Shown piece after piece: positions 45,347 to 60,600 of a DNA stretch of 64,000 nt. The notes beneath the pieces were generated by a model that saw only the letters and a list, made by a program, of their open reading frames with translations, did not search any database and was not told where the DNA came from. A program made the position numbers and the translations under genes. Each line of letters opens with the position of its first letter. Within the stretch, counting starts at the first letter, position 1. The stretch comes from Antedon mediterranea (Eukaryota; Echinodermata; Crinoidea; Comatulida; Antedonidae). The stretch is from the NCBI RefSeq assembly GCF_964355755.1, contig NC_092670.1:7465001-7529000 (forward strand). Reading direction: 5' to 3'.

Positions 45347-45352
45347 TTTATT
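45347..45352 (-). terminator. Possible polyadenylation signal of VPS41
   Basis: TTTATT on the plus strand is AATAAA on the minus strand, 254 bp downstream of the VPS41 stop codon. Other AATAAA sites exist further along, so this is one candidate. Confidence 0.4.
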
Positions 45353-45605
45353 GTTACAAAATATACGGTATAATTGCATGCTAAATATATATAAAAATAT
45401 GGAAAACAAATTCATTGGTAAAATAAAAGATACACATTTCAGCATTACTTATATCAAAATAATTGTTATACAGTACTGATACAAGACCTGTCTCTTATAT
45501 TCAAACACACGTCCACTAGTTATAATTATATACTACAGTATGTTATGTTCATTTGTGATTATATCAAAATCCAGTAATTTGCTATCTGGAATCTGCTACA
45601 ATATG

Positions 45606-48600
45606 CTATTTCACCCCTAGCCCAAATCCACTACCTGGCCTCCGTCGCTGTGAATGGCATATCATGCAGCTCTCCTACAAAAGGCAATATTATATACACA
45701 GTATTATTATTTATTAAAACTTATAATAATTCAATCAATTTCTATCATTTGATTGAACGATTGTGTGTCACATGGTGTGCAATAGTACGTACTATTTAAT
45801 GATTGTGTAATAGTACTTTTTTAAATTAGTCTACAGATAGAATAGAATATTTGAATTTCATCTTTCACTTCATAAAATTATTTGTACCATCGCACTCATA
45901 AACATTCATTATTTGTTTAATATTATATGTATTAATATAATACCAAGTCAAAAGAACAGCAGTAATAATATATAAAAAGCCTGTTTGGCAAATTTAAATC
46001 TATTTATAATTATTCTGCAAATGGTGGTGTGAAATTCTATTTGTAAAGTGCATATGAGGAATACTGTAGACCATTGGTACAACACCTCAATCAAACAAAA
46101 TTAATATATTTAAGATAGACTTGATATAGCAGCAACATCAACAATATCAATATCAATACAATGTGATGCGATACATTTGTATGATAAACTTACCATGTTA
46201 TACGCTGGAAGACATTCTTCATGAAAGACATGATGACAATAGAACACAATTATTGGCATTGTTATCTCTTGGAAATCTAAAAGAAGTATATAAGAAAATA
46301 TTTAGTAATCATATAGCAAGATGCCATTTAATTTGTATCATATTTAATGCATTTTTTTTAATTTCATAATTATCATTGGTCAACACAATTTATTGACATT
46401 TAAATTTGATTAAAATATTAAATAGAACTTTTTAAAAGCTATAAAAAAACATTATCTTACTTGATTGAACCAGCAAATCATGACAACAATCGCATCGCTT
46501 GAAATCTACCAAAAAAATATTAAAATTTACATCGTTAGTGTCTAATATTCATATTGAAACTTATTGTGTGTCCATGAAACATTATAGGCTAAAAACTGCT
46601 ATTTTAAATCTTATTTTTAATAATCTTAATACAATTAAAATCAGATCAATGGTGAAAATTGTTACTACAGTAGAATCTGGAAACACATTCCTGCGAATCT
46701 AATGAGGGGACATTTTGTTTCTAAATCTCTGTCTACACTATCAAACTTTGTGACAAATGTGATGTGCCCATATATGTACATGATGATGTCATATCATTAC
46801 CATATTTGGGCATATCACTACCGTATTTGGGCACATCACACTTTTTTGTCACATAATGTTTGATAGTGTAGACAGAGCTTAATAGAGATTCTACTGTATA
46901 GTGATGTCACATGGATTTGTGTCATCACACTCCACACCAGAAACATAATTTGTCATGCCATTTCAACAGTACATACCATCAACTCTTGTTGCCCTTTTCT
47001 GCACTTTATTCAGCCTGTCCATCAAAGAGAAGCAATCTGACACTAGAATCCTTTTGCAGCCCTCGCGTAATGACATCTGCAGGTTGAAGTCTTGTAGTAT
47101 CTTTACTAAGGAATCTCTTAAACCTTCAATTTCAAGTCCCTCTTTAATTCTCTGTAAAAACAAAATACATTTTGCAAGGTGATAATCAACCCATGTTCTT
47201 TAAAATTAAGATTTCTTAATGGGCTTTCCTTGAAAGACAAATGAAATATGGGTTTGAATCCGTCGCATTGCTTGTATTCTTAGGAAAGACACTTTACTTA
47301 CCTAGGTGTACAAATGGGTACCTTTGTAAGGTCTACACACAACTTTGTGCTGATTATTAGCACGTTACATGTTATGATCCAAAAATGACAGGTGTAATAA
47401 TATTATATATAATATATTATTTAACACTACGGCCAAACACATATTAAGGGGACTGTTTGTTGGGACCCAAATGTGTCTCCTTAAAAAGGGTTTTACTGTA
47501 AACAAAATCTTGTTTTGTGACTATGGTATTACCTTTATTAGAATAATAGGGTCCACATGAGTTCCTATATTGTTTAGTAACCCTGTGAGAAAACCTGCGA
47601 GAGAGAAAGAAAGTTGATTAAATTTAATGTAATTGTGCATCTAAAAGCAACAAAATAAAAAAAAATATTTCAAGAAATGAAATACACACCATCATGATAA
47701 AATTTATTATTTTAACATAATGAATGTAAATTCAGACGATTATCGAATAAAATGTTAAATTTAATATTGATATGGCTGGAAAGGTCTTACTCATATAAAA
47801 AAAAACTATTTATAACTTCTTAAGTATTGTAAGGAGATTTCTGACGGTACACTAATAAGTATAAATGTATGATATTATAAAAATAAAAAATAAAATAAAA
47901 ATTAACCAAAGTCATTATGATTCTATACTTCTAAATACAATCTATATTTGGAAGGAAGATGAACAAATTAACTTCAAAACATTGCATCATAATGGCTTTT
48001 TAAATGTTATAAATACTAACTTGGTTTATCCATGGAATGTGTGATAAGGTCATCCCAGAGTTCAACATCATCCTGCTCCTTAGCAAATTCAATTGCACGG
48101 TCCACATCCCCCAGTCCTACCATGATCAGATTCAATGCTTTCTTTGTGTTACCCATCCGACCTGTACAGAAAATAGTTTTTTTTATACCATATTTAATGA
48201 GGGTGATCCATCCAGCAATTGCGGATCATTAGGGACCCTCAGAGGTTCACAAGACAAACATATACACAAGATGCTCTACATAAACAAAGTCTTATTACAA
48301 GTCTTTGGGAGTGGAGTTGTAATTTTGTCCTCGTCTTTTGTGTAAAAAATGTTACGGGACTTGAACACAGGACCCTTGGAGTGGTAGCCAAGCATCGTAA
48401 CCACCAATTAACTTTGATTTTATAAAACAAGCATTTATCAAATGGGAGGTTTAAATGGGTGTACATAATGTTAGCTAATTTGTGTAAATTTATGATCGAA
48501 AGCCAGTAGAACAGACCTTTTTAGAAAAGTTTATATTTATTTTAACTTTTCTTTTATCCAATTTTATCCTTTTTCATAAAACAATTTTTTTTTTGGTCAT

Positions 48601-51600
48601 TTTTCAATAGAAACAGGCCCTTAGAGGCGTGTCTGTACGCATCAGGATTAAAGTATTGAACAAGAATGTCTTACCTAATAAGAAAACAGTTTCTGGAATG
48701 AAACATCTCATTTCACATTCTTCTAAAGCCTTTTGGAGAGGATAGTAGTTGCTATTTCTAAGGAATGGTAGTAACTTCGTTCGGTCAAACTCGGCATATA
48801 AACTGACCTGGAGAGCATGGAAATCTTGACCTGCGTTGGGACTTTTTACAAACACAGCATCTAGGTACTAGGCAAAAAAATATATATATAATTACAGTCA
48901 ACTCTTCCAGAAACCCACCTCTCAAAAGTGGAAATTCGTATTGAAAGCATCTTTTCTACACTCATTGTAAAGCATAGAAATTGTTACGCACAAAATTAGG
49001 GGTCCTAAAAAAAAATTGCAAAAACTTCCCATTTACCTGATATTGAAATTTAGGGTGTTCCTTAAATTGCTGAACCACTACTTTCATCTGAAAAAAAAAC
49101 ACATTAAAAATTAAAAAGAAGCAATGATCATTTTATAAACGATGTCATAACCATAATAAGCATTTGTCTTTTTAGGTATTTGTTTTAAAATGACCAAAGA
49201 ACTTTTTAATGAATATTAACAATGTTAAAAAGTTATTATTGAAGAGAAAATGAAAAATAAAATGAAAGAATCGTCTGCCAGAAACTTGGGGAATGTTAAT
49301 TCTGTGTCACTTACCGGAACTATACTGATATTGTCAACTAACATCTGCAGAGCCTGGTCAGCATCCAGTTGCATCAGCATCACCAGTTTGTCTTGGATAG
49401 AATGCAAGAGGTTGTACTTCTGGATCAATTCAAACACATCACTATGACCAAGCCTTTCGAAAAATGACAAATATATTTCAAGCAATTGCTAAGACTAACT
49501 TTATATCCATACATAACAGTACATAACAGTTCTAAAAACTAAATATCTTATGAGCACTTATGAAATTGAACATTGATATTAGTACTCAAGATGAAACTCG
49601 GTCGGTGTTATTCTAAAATATAATAGCCATAGTGCAGATTCATTGAATTTTTTCTACTTCCTAAACCACAGGTCAAAGAGAGGTCAACACATTGAGTTGA
49701 CATACTTAATACTGAATATTCATCCAACTTTAGTGTTCTCTGTTTTAAATTTGACAACTTTTTTTTACTACTAATCATTTTTTCAATTCAATTTATTTTC
49801 CACATACTACCACTACTACAATCAATGCATATTTTAAGATCTAAGCATAATGTTAAAAAACTCTCTCCTCGCCCCTATCTTATTGACTGTTTGCTCCAAA
49901 TAATAAATTTAATTATTATAAATAATTAAACTATAAAATTCTTACTTTAAATATATAGCAAGAGCTTTATCATATCTCTTATCATATGAGTAGAGATCCC
50001 CTAGTGTCTGCATCAGAATGCAGTCATCAGGTAGCTCACGTAGTCGATCCTTAACTGCACTAACTATAGTCATCAGATCATACAAATCCTGGGGCCATCT
50101 ACGGATTAATCTATGAAATCCCTGTAAAACAAAATAATTATACAAATTTATTATTAATCACAGAATTATACTTTATAAACTTTATATTAAATACAGAATT
50201 ACATACCCTTGAAATTCAACAACAAAAGTCAACCGGCTTCTTCTGAAACATACACATTTCTGGTTTGATATTTCATTTGGATGTCATAGTGTTCTATGAT
50301 TTTAATCCCAATGAAAATGACTCTCTGAAAATGTTGTTCTATTTATAAATATGGTTAACAAATATTGAATATCAATATTTGAGAAATTTTTATAAAACAA
50401 CTGTAAAAAAGAAACAAAATGTACCTGCAGATCAGTACGTAGAAAATCGTTGAGTATCATTTCATAGACAGCTTTACTTAACCGTGGATCTTGTAGAGGG
50501 ATGTACGGACTGATTACTTTCAACTGTTGAATCTTAGCAAAGATATATACCCATTCTTCCCACAAATCCTTGTTCTTTCCAAATACTGAGCTACACAGAC
50601 TGCAAATGAGAGAACAAAAGCGAAAAATTAAATTCCATCTAAATAAACAATATACAATTTTTTTTTTCACATCTATAAAAATGTATTTACAAAAGGCTCT
50701 GAAAGACATTGCTGAATATTGAAATACACATAGAGAGATCCATTCATTAGTATAATTATACTGTCTACACTATCAAATCAGTTTGACTAAAAAAGTGTGA
50801 TGTGCCCAAATATGGTATTGATATGCCCAAATATATAGTATGTGATATGACTAGACATCATCATGTCCATATATGGGCACATCACATTCTTTTGTCACAT
50901 ACATTTTGTAGACAGAGATCTTAACTCTGACACTTTTTCTTTTTACACTACTGTCAGTACATAATAATGGAAATGTATTGTATATCATCTGCAATGTAGA
51001 TAGTACTGAAAATAAAGGTAATTGTATTAATATTCGTCCAAAGTTGAAACAAATTGGCTTCTTCTTCTTTTTACAGACCAAGAGCATATAACATGTTCAG
51101 CACACCAGAATATTTTGAATACAAAATAAGTGTACCAAGTTTAGCACATGTGCATTAAAAGCTGTCTACACTATTAAACTTCATGTGAACAAATGTGATG
51201 TACCCATGAACATGATGATGTCATATCACTACCATACTTGGGTATATCACTACCATATTTGGGCCCATCACACTTTTTTTGTCAAACTAGTTTGATAGTG
51301 TAGAGCCTTACTGTATATATGAAACAAACACTTTATAAACATTACCTGGCAGCATCTTCAAACTCTTCATTTTCTATAAGTGAGTTGATGTATGTTTTGC
51401 CGACATCTAGTACATTGTGACGAACCAAATCTTTACTATTTTCTTTTGCCATTTCCAATGCTTCCTAAACAAACAAACAAAAACATTTCATAAAATAATT
51501 ATTTATTTATTCAATATTTTTTTACATAACACATAACAGACGAATAATGTTAAATCACAAAGACTGGAAGATGTATCAGTATTACAAATTAGTTCTACTC

Positions 51601-54600
51601 AACGAAAATATATATTTATTGGCTGTATTTTCAATAATAAATTTTAAGCCTTTTGTTAAAAAATAATTGAGAATTTTATGCCACAAGAGGTTGACAACAG
51701 CATTCGAATTTCAACCTGTAGTTTGTGACTTTGTTATATTCTGTGTCCAACACTAGAGTTAATGCTTTTTTAAATGGCCCCGCTTCCCGTCGGCCTAGAC
51801 ATGGCCAATGATAATTATTAGGCTCTAGAACAATGGGTGATGAATATGTTTTGTATTGGTTGAATGAATACTACTGTTACTTTGAACACCTATTGGATAT
51901 TTAGTTATGATAGCCTACTCAATTCTATAATTTAGAAGTTATCCGAGTAATAAAGATGGAAATTTAACCAAGGACATGCAGTTATTTTTAAATTTAATCT
52001 ATTTTTCTGCTAGTAATTAAAAAAAAGCATAAATGTTGGAAGACAAACACTAACCTGAATTCATAAAATGAACAAAAAAATATTATTTTGAAGAGTTGAA
52101 CAATAAACAATAAACTAAGTCACCTACTTCTATGCAATCATCAATCACTCACAGACAATTAGATAAAAAGAGCAAATAATCTAGTACCTATTTATGAAAT
52201 AGTAAATAATTTATATTTCCTGAATTATAATTGCTTCTTCCCATTGATGTGTGCATGGTTTCATAAACGTTGATTACTGTGTGTGTGGTCTATGTTTATA
52301 TCACAAACGCTTGCTTTAATGAAATTACCTTTCTGTGACTGACTTTGTTTTATTTTCATTTTCAATATAGAGCATAAACATTTTGATTGCAATTGTATTG
52401 TTGGCCAAAAACATGAAAAAAGGTTAATAAATCGGACTATGAATAAGCCATTTTGCAGTTTTATTTATTAAGTAATTAATTTCTGTAAAAAAAAGCAACA
52501 ACAAATAACATTTATTTCACCAACAACCATTGTCTGACAGACAATTTAGGTATTTTTTGCTTTAAAATTACATTTTTTTTAGGAAAATAATTTTTTTTTC
52601 TCAATCCAGTTTTTGGTCAGTGAATATATGACATTAAAATGGCATATTCAACAAAAAAACAATTTAATATTTTTTTCAGGGGACAATATTGTATCTGAGT
52701 TTTCATCATAACTTTTATGAAAAATATTTTTTAAAGAAATCTGTATTGATACTGATTAATAAATATGCATATTATTATAAATTATTAAATTATTTTAATT
52801 AAATAATGTTGATGTTGAAAATGTGTGTAGATGGTCGCTTTCTTGTAGATGCTTTAATTATAGAATGTAATTTTGTTTGTTTTGATTTATTTCTGTGCTC
52901 TGTTCTGGGTTGACCAACTAGCATAGGTGTATAGCACCTTTTTGATCTTTCCGTGCCTTTTATATTTGTTTTTTCTTTTTCTTTGTATTGTATATGGCAG
53001 AAATTGAATAATAAATATATATTCTCTGTCTATTTTTTATAAAATAAAAATAATCATCATCAAAAACTAGTGTGTGTAAAACGTAACATTTTGTTACGTT
53101 TTACAAACACTAGTGTGTTTCCATTTTTCGTAAAATTTACTAAATAAATTTACTAAATGAATTTTTGATTTATGGGGAATTTTATGTTCTAAAATTCTAT
53201 TATACAGAGTATAATTACAAATGTCAGATTTCAAATTAATCTTGTCTAGACAAAATAACAAAATATTATTTAATATATAATATTTCAATTTATTTTGTGT
53301 CAGTTTTGCTATTCAAATTATTCAATGATTAATGGCAAGCATTTGAAGACAATTCTATAAATAATATTTCTAATTTAAATTCTTACTTTCATTCCATTGA
53401 GGATCCATAAATATACAATTTCATATTACATTATATATTTATGCCAGCCACCCTCAATATTATATTTCTGTGTCATTTAAATAAATCATGATTTATATTA
53501 ATTTTCGTAAAAAGAGAAAAAATCGATAATGGCGAAACTCGCTAACCTGGTACTGTAGTAGCAAAGTAAACAATATAAACATAGTATACAATTTTTAGCC
53601 TCGGTATATTTAAAATCAGTTATTGACTGGAAATTAAGGCAATAGGTCAAAGTCTAAAATGTGTTTAACATGATATGGAAATGGTTTTAGAAAGAGCAGA
53701 TGAAGATTAGGGAGTGGATTATCAACATGGAAACGGGAGTGAGTGGCCAAGCGGTTAGAACAGTAGAACCGTAATACCTATACATAGATCAGCAAGGGTT
53801 TGAGGCTCACTTGCTTCTTAATACCTGAGAAATGTTATTTAAAAGAAATTTCAACATGCAAGAAAATGTATCTTTGGCTTAAGTCTAAGTAGCAATTAAC
53901 TGATGATCTAAAACCCCATTTTCTACACATTCAGTATCTCTCAAAAAGCAAGTCCCCAAAGCTGATTAAAATATGTGCTGATTTTTAAAATATTCCATAA
54001 GCCACTATTTTTTCCCACAAATACAATAAATGTCTACTGCCCTCAAATTGAGTTATCAGTAATAATTAGAATCTACTAAACAGAATGTGGGTTCCCGGTT
54101 TTTAAATAAATGAAAAATAGTTTAAATCCTGCATTTTTAATTATACATACACATGATTCCAGGTTTCTTTCATCATTTCACTTATAACCACCAAATGCAT
54201 CTATTTTTTAATCACAATGTATATTGTGATTAACGTCATTCCTACCTCATATTTATCATTTTCCATATACCAAGCGATGTGGTCATCCATGTCACGTTGG
54301 CGTCCAACCACAACATCCTTAGGACTAACAATATGGAAAGTACATTCATCTTCAATATATTCTAAATATTAAAGTAGAAAAAAAAGCCCAATTTATTATT
54401 AAAATAAAATGTGGAAAAGACATTTAATACTGTTCACTAATTACCAGGACAAAGGCCATCAATAATGGACTCTACCATTATAAAAATGGGGTGGGGGGAC
54501 ATGTTGGGTGGGATGGGGAGGACAGTGGGCCCATTGAGGCAAAGCCATTTAGAGAGGTAAGTTGGCTTCTGGATAAAATGGTACTAATTTTGGTGGGTAC

Positions 54601-57600
54601 ATTACAAACTCAACTAGGTAACTAAATAACTCTAAACATGGTGGCCAATATTATTAAAGTGGGTTTACATCTATAAATTAATCTTAGACTTGGATGGATA
54701 GAAAACCATGTATGTACAGTCGTTTTTAAATTCTTATACATGCTATATTTTTAAATTAGGGTAGTTGGTTGAAGTTGCTTAAGCTGCTCAAAACTGTTAA
54801 TGTTTCTATGTTGTATTGTATGGATATTATGCTGGTTGAATAAATAAAGCAGGTATATTGGCAGCAGCCTCCGTGTTATACATACAGTATATGAGCTCTG
54901 TCATTAACACGATTTTTGATTTTGCACAATAAAGTTTTGATTAAATAAATGATTATAGAGCTATAGGTATATAAAATGTGCATTATCTTAGTATAGTGAC
55001 ATTAACAGTCATATGAATACATCGACCAATTGTTAGCTTTAAAAACTGATGAGAACTAGTACAAAGATTTAAAAAATCTTGCAAAACAAATATTCATGAC
55101 AACAACATAACAGGATATCTAAATCACACATATGTCATTGTCATGGGATAGATTGACATAAAAAAATAAGCCGCCACGAGAGAAAATGTCACCGAAATAA
55201 GTGACAACAAACAAAATGTACAAAATCAAAACATATGTTAAGAAGTTTGGAATAAATTTAATTTTCCGAATTTTATTAAAAAAAAGATACCAGGGATTAT
55301 GCATATCCGATATGAATAATGGTTCGATTAGCATCGGGTTTTTACAAGATTGAGAAAATACATTTTATTATGGGCGTGTAAAAGAGAGTGTGTTCATTGA
55401 ATTACATATAAGAAATGGTATAAACCCAAATAATGAGAGACAAGGAAAGTTTCAATCTTTATTTGATCATCATCAGGAATATTGTTTAATTACTATTTTC
55501 ATATAATTGTTTGTCTATTATATCGTTATTTTAGTATTATTATATATATCATTTAAAATAAAAAAACTCATTTTTTTTTCATTAAATTGTAAATTAATAA
55601 TTATATTACTGTAATCTATTAGGTTATCAGTGGTGGTTGTCATAACTGAGTACGTGTGATGACCATAAATTATTTCATCCTGTGAAAATAAATTTTAAAG
55701 AAACAAATCCTTTTCGTTCATCAAATTCGTTAAATGGAGTGGAATTTTTGAAAACAATTAAACAAATTTCTTTTTTATTTACAACATCCTATTAAATTAT
55801 GTAATGTTTTGTTAAAATATTTTGTCTTGGGATGGCTGTACAAAACGTTTATAAAAAAAATTGCCTTATATATTAATTATTGTTACATTTTCAATACATT
55901 CTCTTATTTTGTTGTTGTACGATCTTTATATCACGGTCCGAGTGCTTATTTATTCAGTTTTAACAGAACTAACTGAACTTATGAAACGAATATTAGAAAA
56001 ACAATGTATTAGACAGAATGCAATATGAATAGTTAAAAATTAGCTTGTTAAATGTTAGAAAAATAAATGACTTTTGTAAAAACAGATATATAATTTAACT
56101 GTGTGGGCAGAGTCAATGACATTTTACTATAAAATTAATAGGCAATTCAACAGGAAATTAATTAATACAGGAAACATGTATATATAATTATAATGTATTA
56201 GAATTTTAAAAAGAAATTCTACAGATAAGGAATAATAACAATATTGAAATAATTGATAGAATGCAGATGAAGTCATCAAATTAAATTTTATAATCATTAT
56301 GTATCCTTTTCTTTCCAAAGATTAAAATTTATTTTATTTCTTCTTATTTTACGTTATGTGAATTGCTGCAATTTTAGATGTTTTTATCTGTACATTATTT
56401 TAAAAATTTATTCAATATTTTATCATCGTCACTGTACAATACTTAATTTGTTTTAACCACCAGGAAACCACATTTTATGTTCGCCAATATTGTGTTCATG
56501 ACAATAAATAATTCATTTATCTTATTTTCGATCTAGTTAACAATTTTAAGGGTATTTTTACCTCAATTCCTTAAAATATACAACTCGCATTAAACAGACC
56601 ACCTGCTTGCAACGACCTAATAAATGTGCGATGTCACATAATATAATAAGTGTGTTCTACTAACCTAAATGATAATTATTTGCTTCATATTTTTGGAATC
56701 CTCGTATTGAGAGTGCGTCACTTGAAATTATTTCATAATCGTCTGGTTTTGGATCAATAATCTTCAACTGTGGTCTTTGTGATTCATTCTCCTGTAAAAA
56801 AAATAACAATAAATATACAGTAAACTCTCTCAATACCAAACTCTCTCAATACCAGACTCTCTGAAAACCGGAAACTCTACCAAAACCAGACTTTTTTTGA
56901 GACCCAAAAGGTATTTTTACCATTAGAAACCATTCCAAATACCAGACTTCCAGACATTTGGCTAGCCCAAAGATAGAGGATAACATCAAATTCTTTTCTA
57001 ATCAGAGTTTTTATCATACAGTAAAAACACTTTAAAAGACACAAGCTCAGAGCATTTTCACTGTCCAATTTCTTACCATAGACCCTATTGACAGTTCAGT
57101 AAATGTTTAAGTAAAGCAATGAACTGAAGGTGGTGACATACACCCATGCTTTAGAGGAGTGACAAATATCTGACCTAGAAAAGATAGTCATGTTAAACAT
57201 ACTTTTGACCCAATTCAAAATACTTACTGAACACACATTATATAACAATTTTATTTCATTTTATTATTAAACTTAAAAGTATTTTTGTTATGTTTCAATA
57301 AATTATTAAAATGTAAAAATGATTGATATTTTATTGCTAATAAATTTTAAAAAAATGATTGTGTAAATTTAGTGTGATACACTATACTGTACTGTATGTG
57401 TACAACAGGTGCAGTGGAGCTTACAATTTATGTTTAATGGTTTTTAGTAATGAATGTTGTGAAAAAGAAAACATTTTTTCCGCACATATCAATGGTTCGT
57501 AGTAATTGTGAAAAAAATCCACCTAGTACTTTGGAGCATTGAATATTGTGAAAAAAGAAAATAGTTTTTCAGATTGTGTAGTAATGAACGTTGTGAAAAA

Positions 57601-60600
57601 AGAAAGCAGTTTTCTCCAACTATCTATCTTAGTGGTTTGTAGTAATAAACATTGTGAAAAAATAAAGCAGTTTTCTTCATCTATCTATCTCAATGGTTTG
57701 CAGTAATGAACATTGTGAAAAAAGAAAAAAACTGATTCTACCTTAGCCTACATTTATCATTAGATACCATGACCCCATCCATCATTGGCTGGTGTTATGC
57801 ATCAGCAATTTAAAACAGGAAAGAGTGATGGATATGGGAATAATTCTGGGCATACAAGAAGTGCCTAGCAACATGTGGCTTGCTTTAGACCGCAGGAAAT
57901 TAATAGAAATTCAAATAAATCAAATTAGTACATATATTATTCATGTGAGGATACATTTATGGAAGCATGTGGTATACAGGTAAGGCTTCAAGCCTAACAT
58001 TCAAAGGTTAAGAGTTCATGTTAGTTGCATTATGAAGTACCTCTCATTCCTGTATGAAAGAGCCTATTATCTGTGGTTGTTTCTTATTGTATTTTACTAT
58101 CTGGAGGGAAAAACCATTACTGGTACATGTAATATTCACCTTGTTGTAAAGTATTTTCAAATTTCTCTTGTTAATATCCCTTTATTCATTAATTTATAAA
58201 AAAAAGTTCTTTTAAAATCTTTAATAATAGATTCAATACAAGATTTTCTTTCTTATTTTTTTTAAATGTTTGACTATTTGGCTTCAGGAAAAAACAGTAT
58301 ATCCATACTGATTGAGTATGCATACTAAAGATAGATTTCTATTCTAACGTGAGACTTGAAATCATAAACTGTTGCTACAATATTTAGCAAAAAAAGCCTG
58401 GCATCTCATAAAGAAGCCTGCCATCTCAAGTACTGTGTGACAATTGAAAAAGAAGCCTTACATCAAAAAGAGAAGCCTGCATTACAAAGCCTTAAAAGAA
58501 ATCATGATACTATTATCTATAGTTGAAGTTCAATTACTAAGAAATAAAAATTCACAATTATAATTTGATTTATTAAATAGTCTGCAACAATAATGAATTA
58601 TAATGAGATAATATGTGTGAATATGGATCTGAAAAATCAGGCATATAATCTGATTTCCTGAAAGTAATTAATGATTTATTAGTGTTGATTATCTTTCAAC
58701 ATCAAAAGAAATATGATTATTAGTGGTGAATTTATTTTGTTAACTACTACTACTACACTAGTACTGCGATGTTTATACAGGACTGATATTATTTTCTTAT
58801 CAGAAAAAAAGTGGAAATGAGTGTAAAGCCTTGTCTACACTATCAAAATGTATGTGAAAAAAAATGTGATGTCACCATATAATGGCCATGATAATGTCAT
58901 ATGATATCACTACCATATTTGGGCATATAACTACCATATTTGAGCACTTTTTTTTGTCAAAATAATTTGATAGTGTAGACAGCGCTTAAGTTAAGTCTCA
59001 TTGTGGCAATCTGAAAATCTTGGTAATGTACCACCAAGTACCTAATGTGTTGATCAGTGCCGGCAGAGCCCTCAGAAATGCACTCCAATAGGCTAATGAC
59101 CTGCACAATTTTTTTTAATAGTTTATTTTATGTGTGTCAATAAAAGATTATGGGGCATTAATGACAATTCAGAGTCAGGTTTTAAAACTAGGACACTAAT
59201 GGGTAGCCGAATGCCTTACCGAATCCCTCGATTCTTGTCGAAGAAAAGCCAGCACAACCAGCTTGTCATCAAGAGGAGCAACTCCACAAACAAAGAAATC
59301 TGTGTTAAATATTGATACTAAAAAAAAACAGAAAGATAAAAATAGATGATTGAAATACTGTACATTTCAGTACTGTTATAATGAAGTAATTTTGCAATCA
59401 CGTCAATCAACAACTGTTTTGTTAGGACTAATGTCTATTTTGGATGTACAGTATTAACAATTATTTTGATTTTCAATAAAACAAGACTGATGATAGTAGA
59501 GACTATTAGTAGTCACAAGCAAGGGCTACTGATTTAATGCTTTCCTCTAGTTAAAACAGTCATGATGTTGCATATTAGGCCTACCTATTTCAACAAAGCG
59601 TAGTGGTAACCGCCTTGCTTGTGCCTCATACGGCAATCTGTCTTTAACTACGCATATCTGGAAGGAAAAATATATTGCAAATTAACATGCATAAATGACG
59701 AGTAAGTGTTTGAGTGGTTAAGGCACGGGCGCTGCAACATGTGACCATAACATAGGCATGTTCAATGCAGTTCTCATCTTTTTTTTGGTGATAGAACATG
59801 CTGTGCTGCAATAGGGATTATCACACTAAGAACAAGAAATGTTTGGAAAAAATATGAATATATAATGTCATTACTATTAATTTTGTCAAAAGAATTTTGA
59901 ACAGATTCTCATAGTAAGGTTTAGTAAAATTGCAAACTCATTGATTAATGTCTGGATGATTTCAATATAGCATCATGAAAGGAAAATGCGCAACACATTT
60001 CGGTCCACCACCAGTTTGCTAACCTTTGACCTGGTTTAGATTTGTAACTGGTATCATACCTTAATTGTATCAGCCCATCCAATAATTAGGGTTTTGTCAT
60101 CCTTCCAACAGATGCTACAAGCATAGATTTCCGAGCGTAAACTTTCACCGTGGTCTCGACGGATGAATGTTATTCGTTGTCTATGCAACACATCGTAAAC
60201 TTTCACTCCCTAGAGACACAGCAGGAAGATAAGATCAAACAAAGTTATAGAATCCCTTCACAAACACAGCATCAAACTAATTGCAAAATCAATTCCACAT
60301 TTTTAAATTTACTTGCATCTCTTTACCTTCTATTTCTCTTAGATTCATAATCTGGCGGCCACAAGCTCTGTCATGCGGAACTTATACCGGTAAGCATTAT
60401 AGATTTCTTTATTGAAATGCAGAGATTTGCATATTAATAATTATCAATAAAAGTAGATTGTTATTGTTTATAATGTGAACATTTGTGTTCAAACTTTTAT
60501 TTACATTTAACAAGATTGTAAATCTAAGTATTAATACTAATAATAGCTTTTAATTTGGTATAATAATAACAATTTGGAAAAGATAAAAAATAGAGATAGA

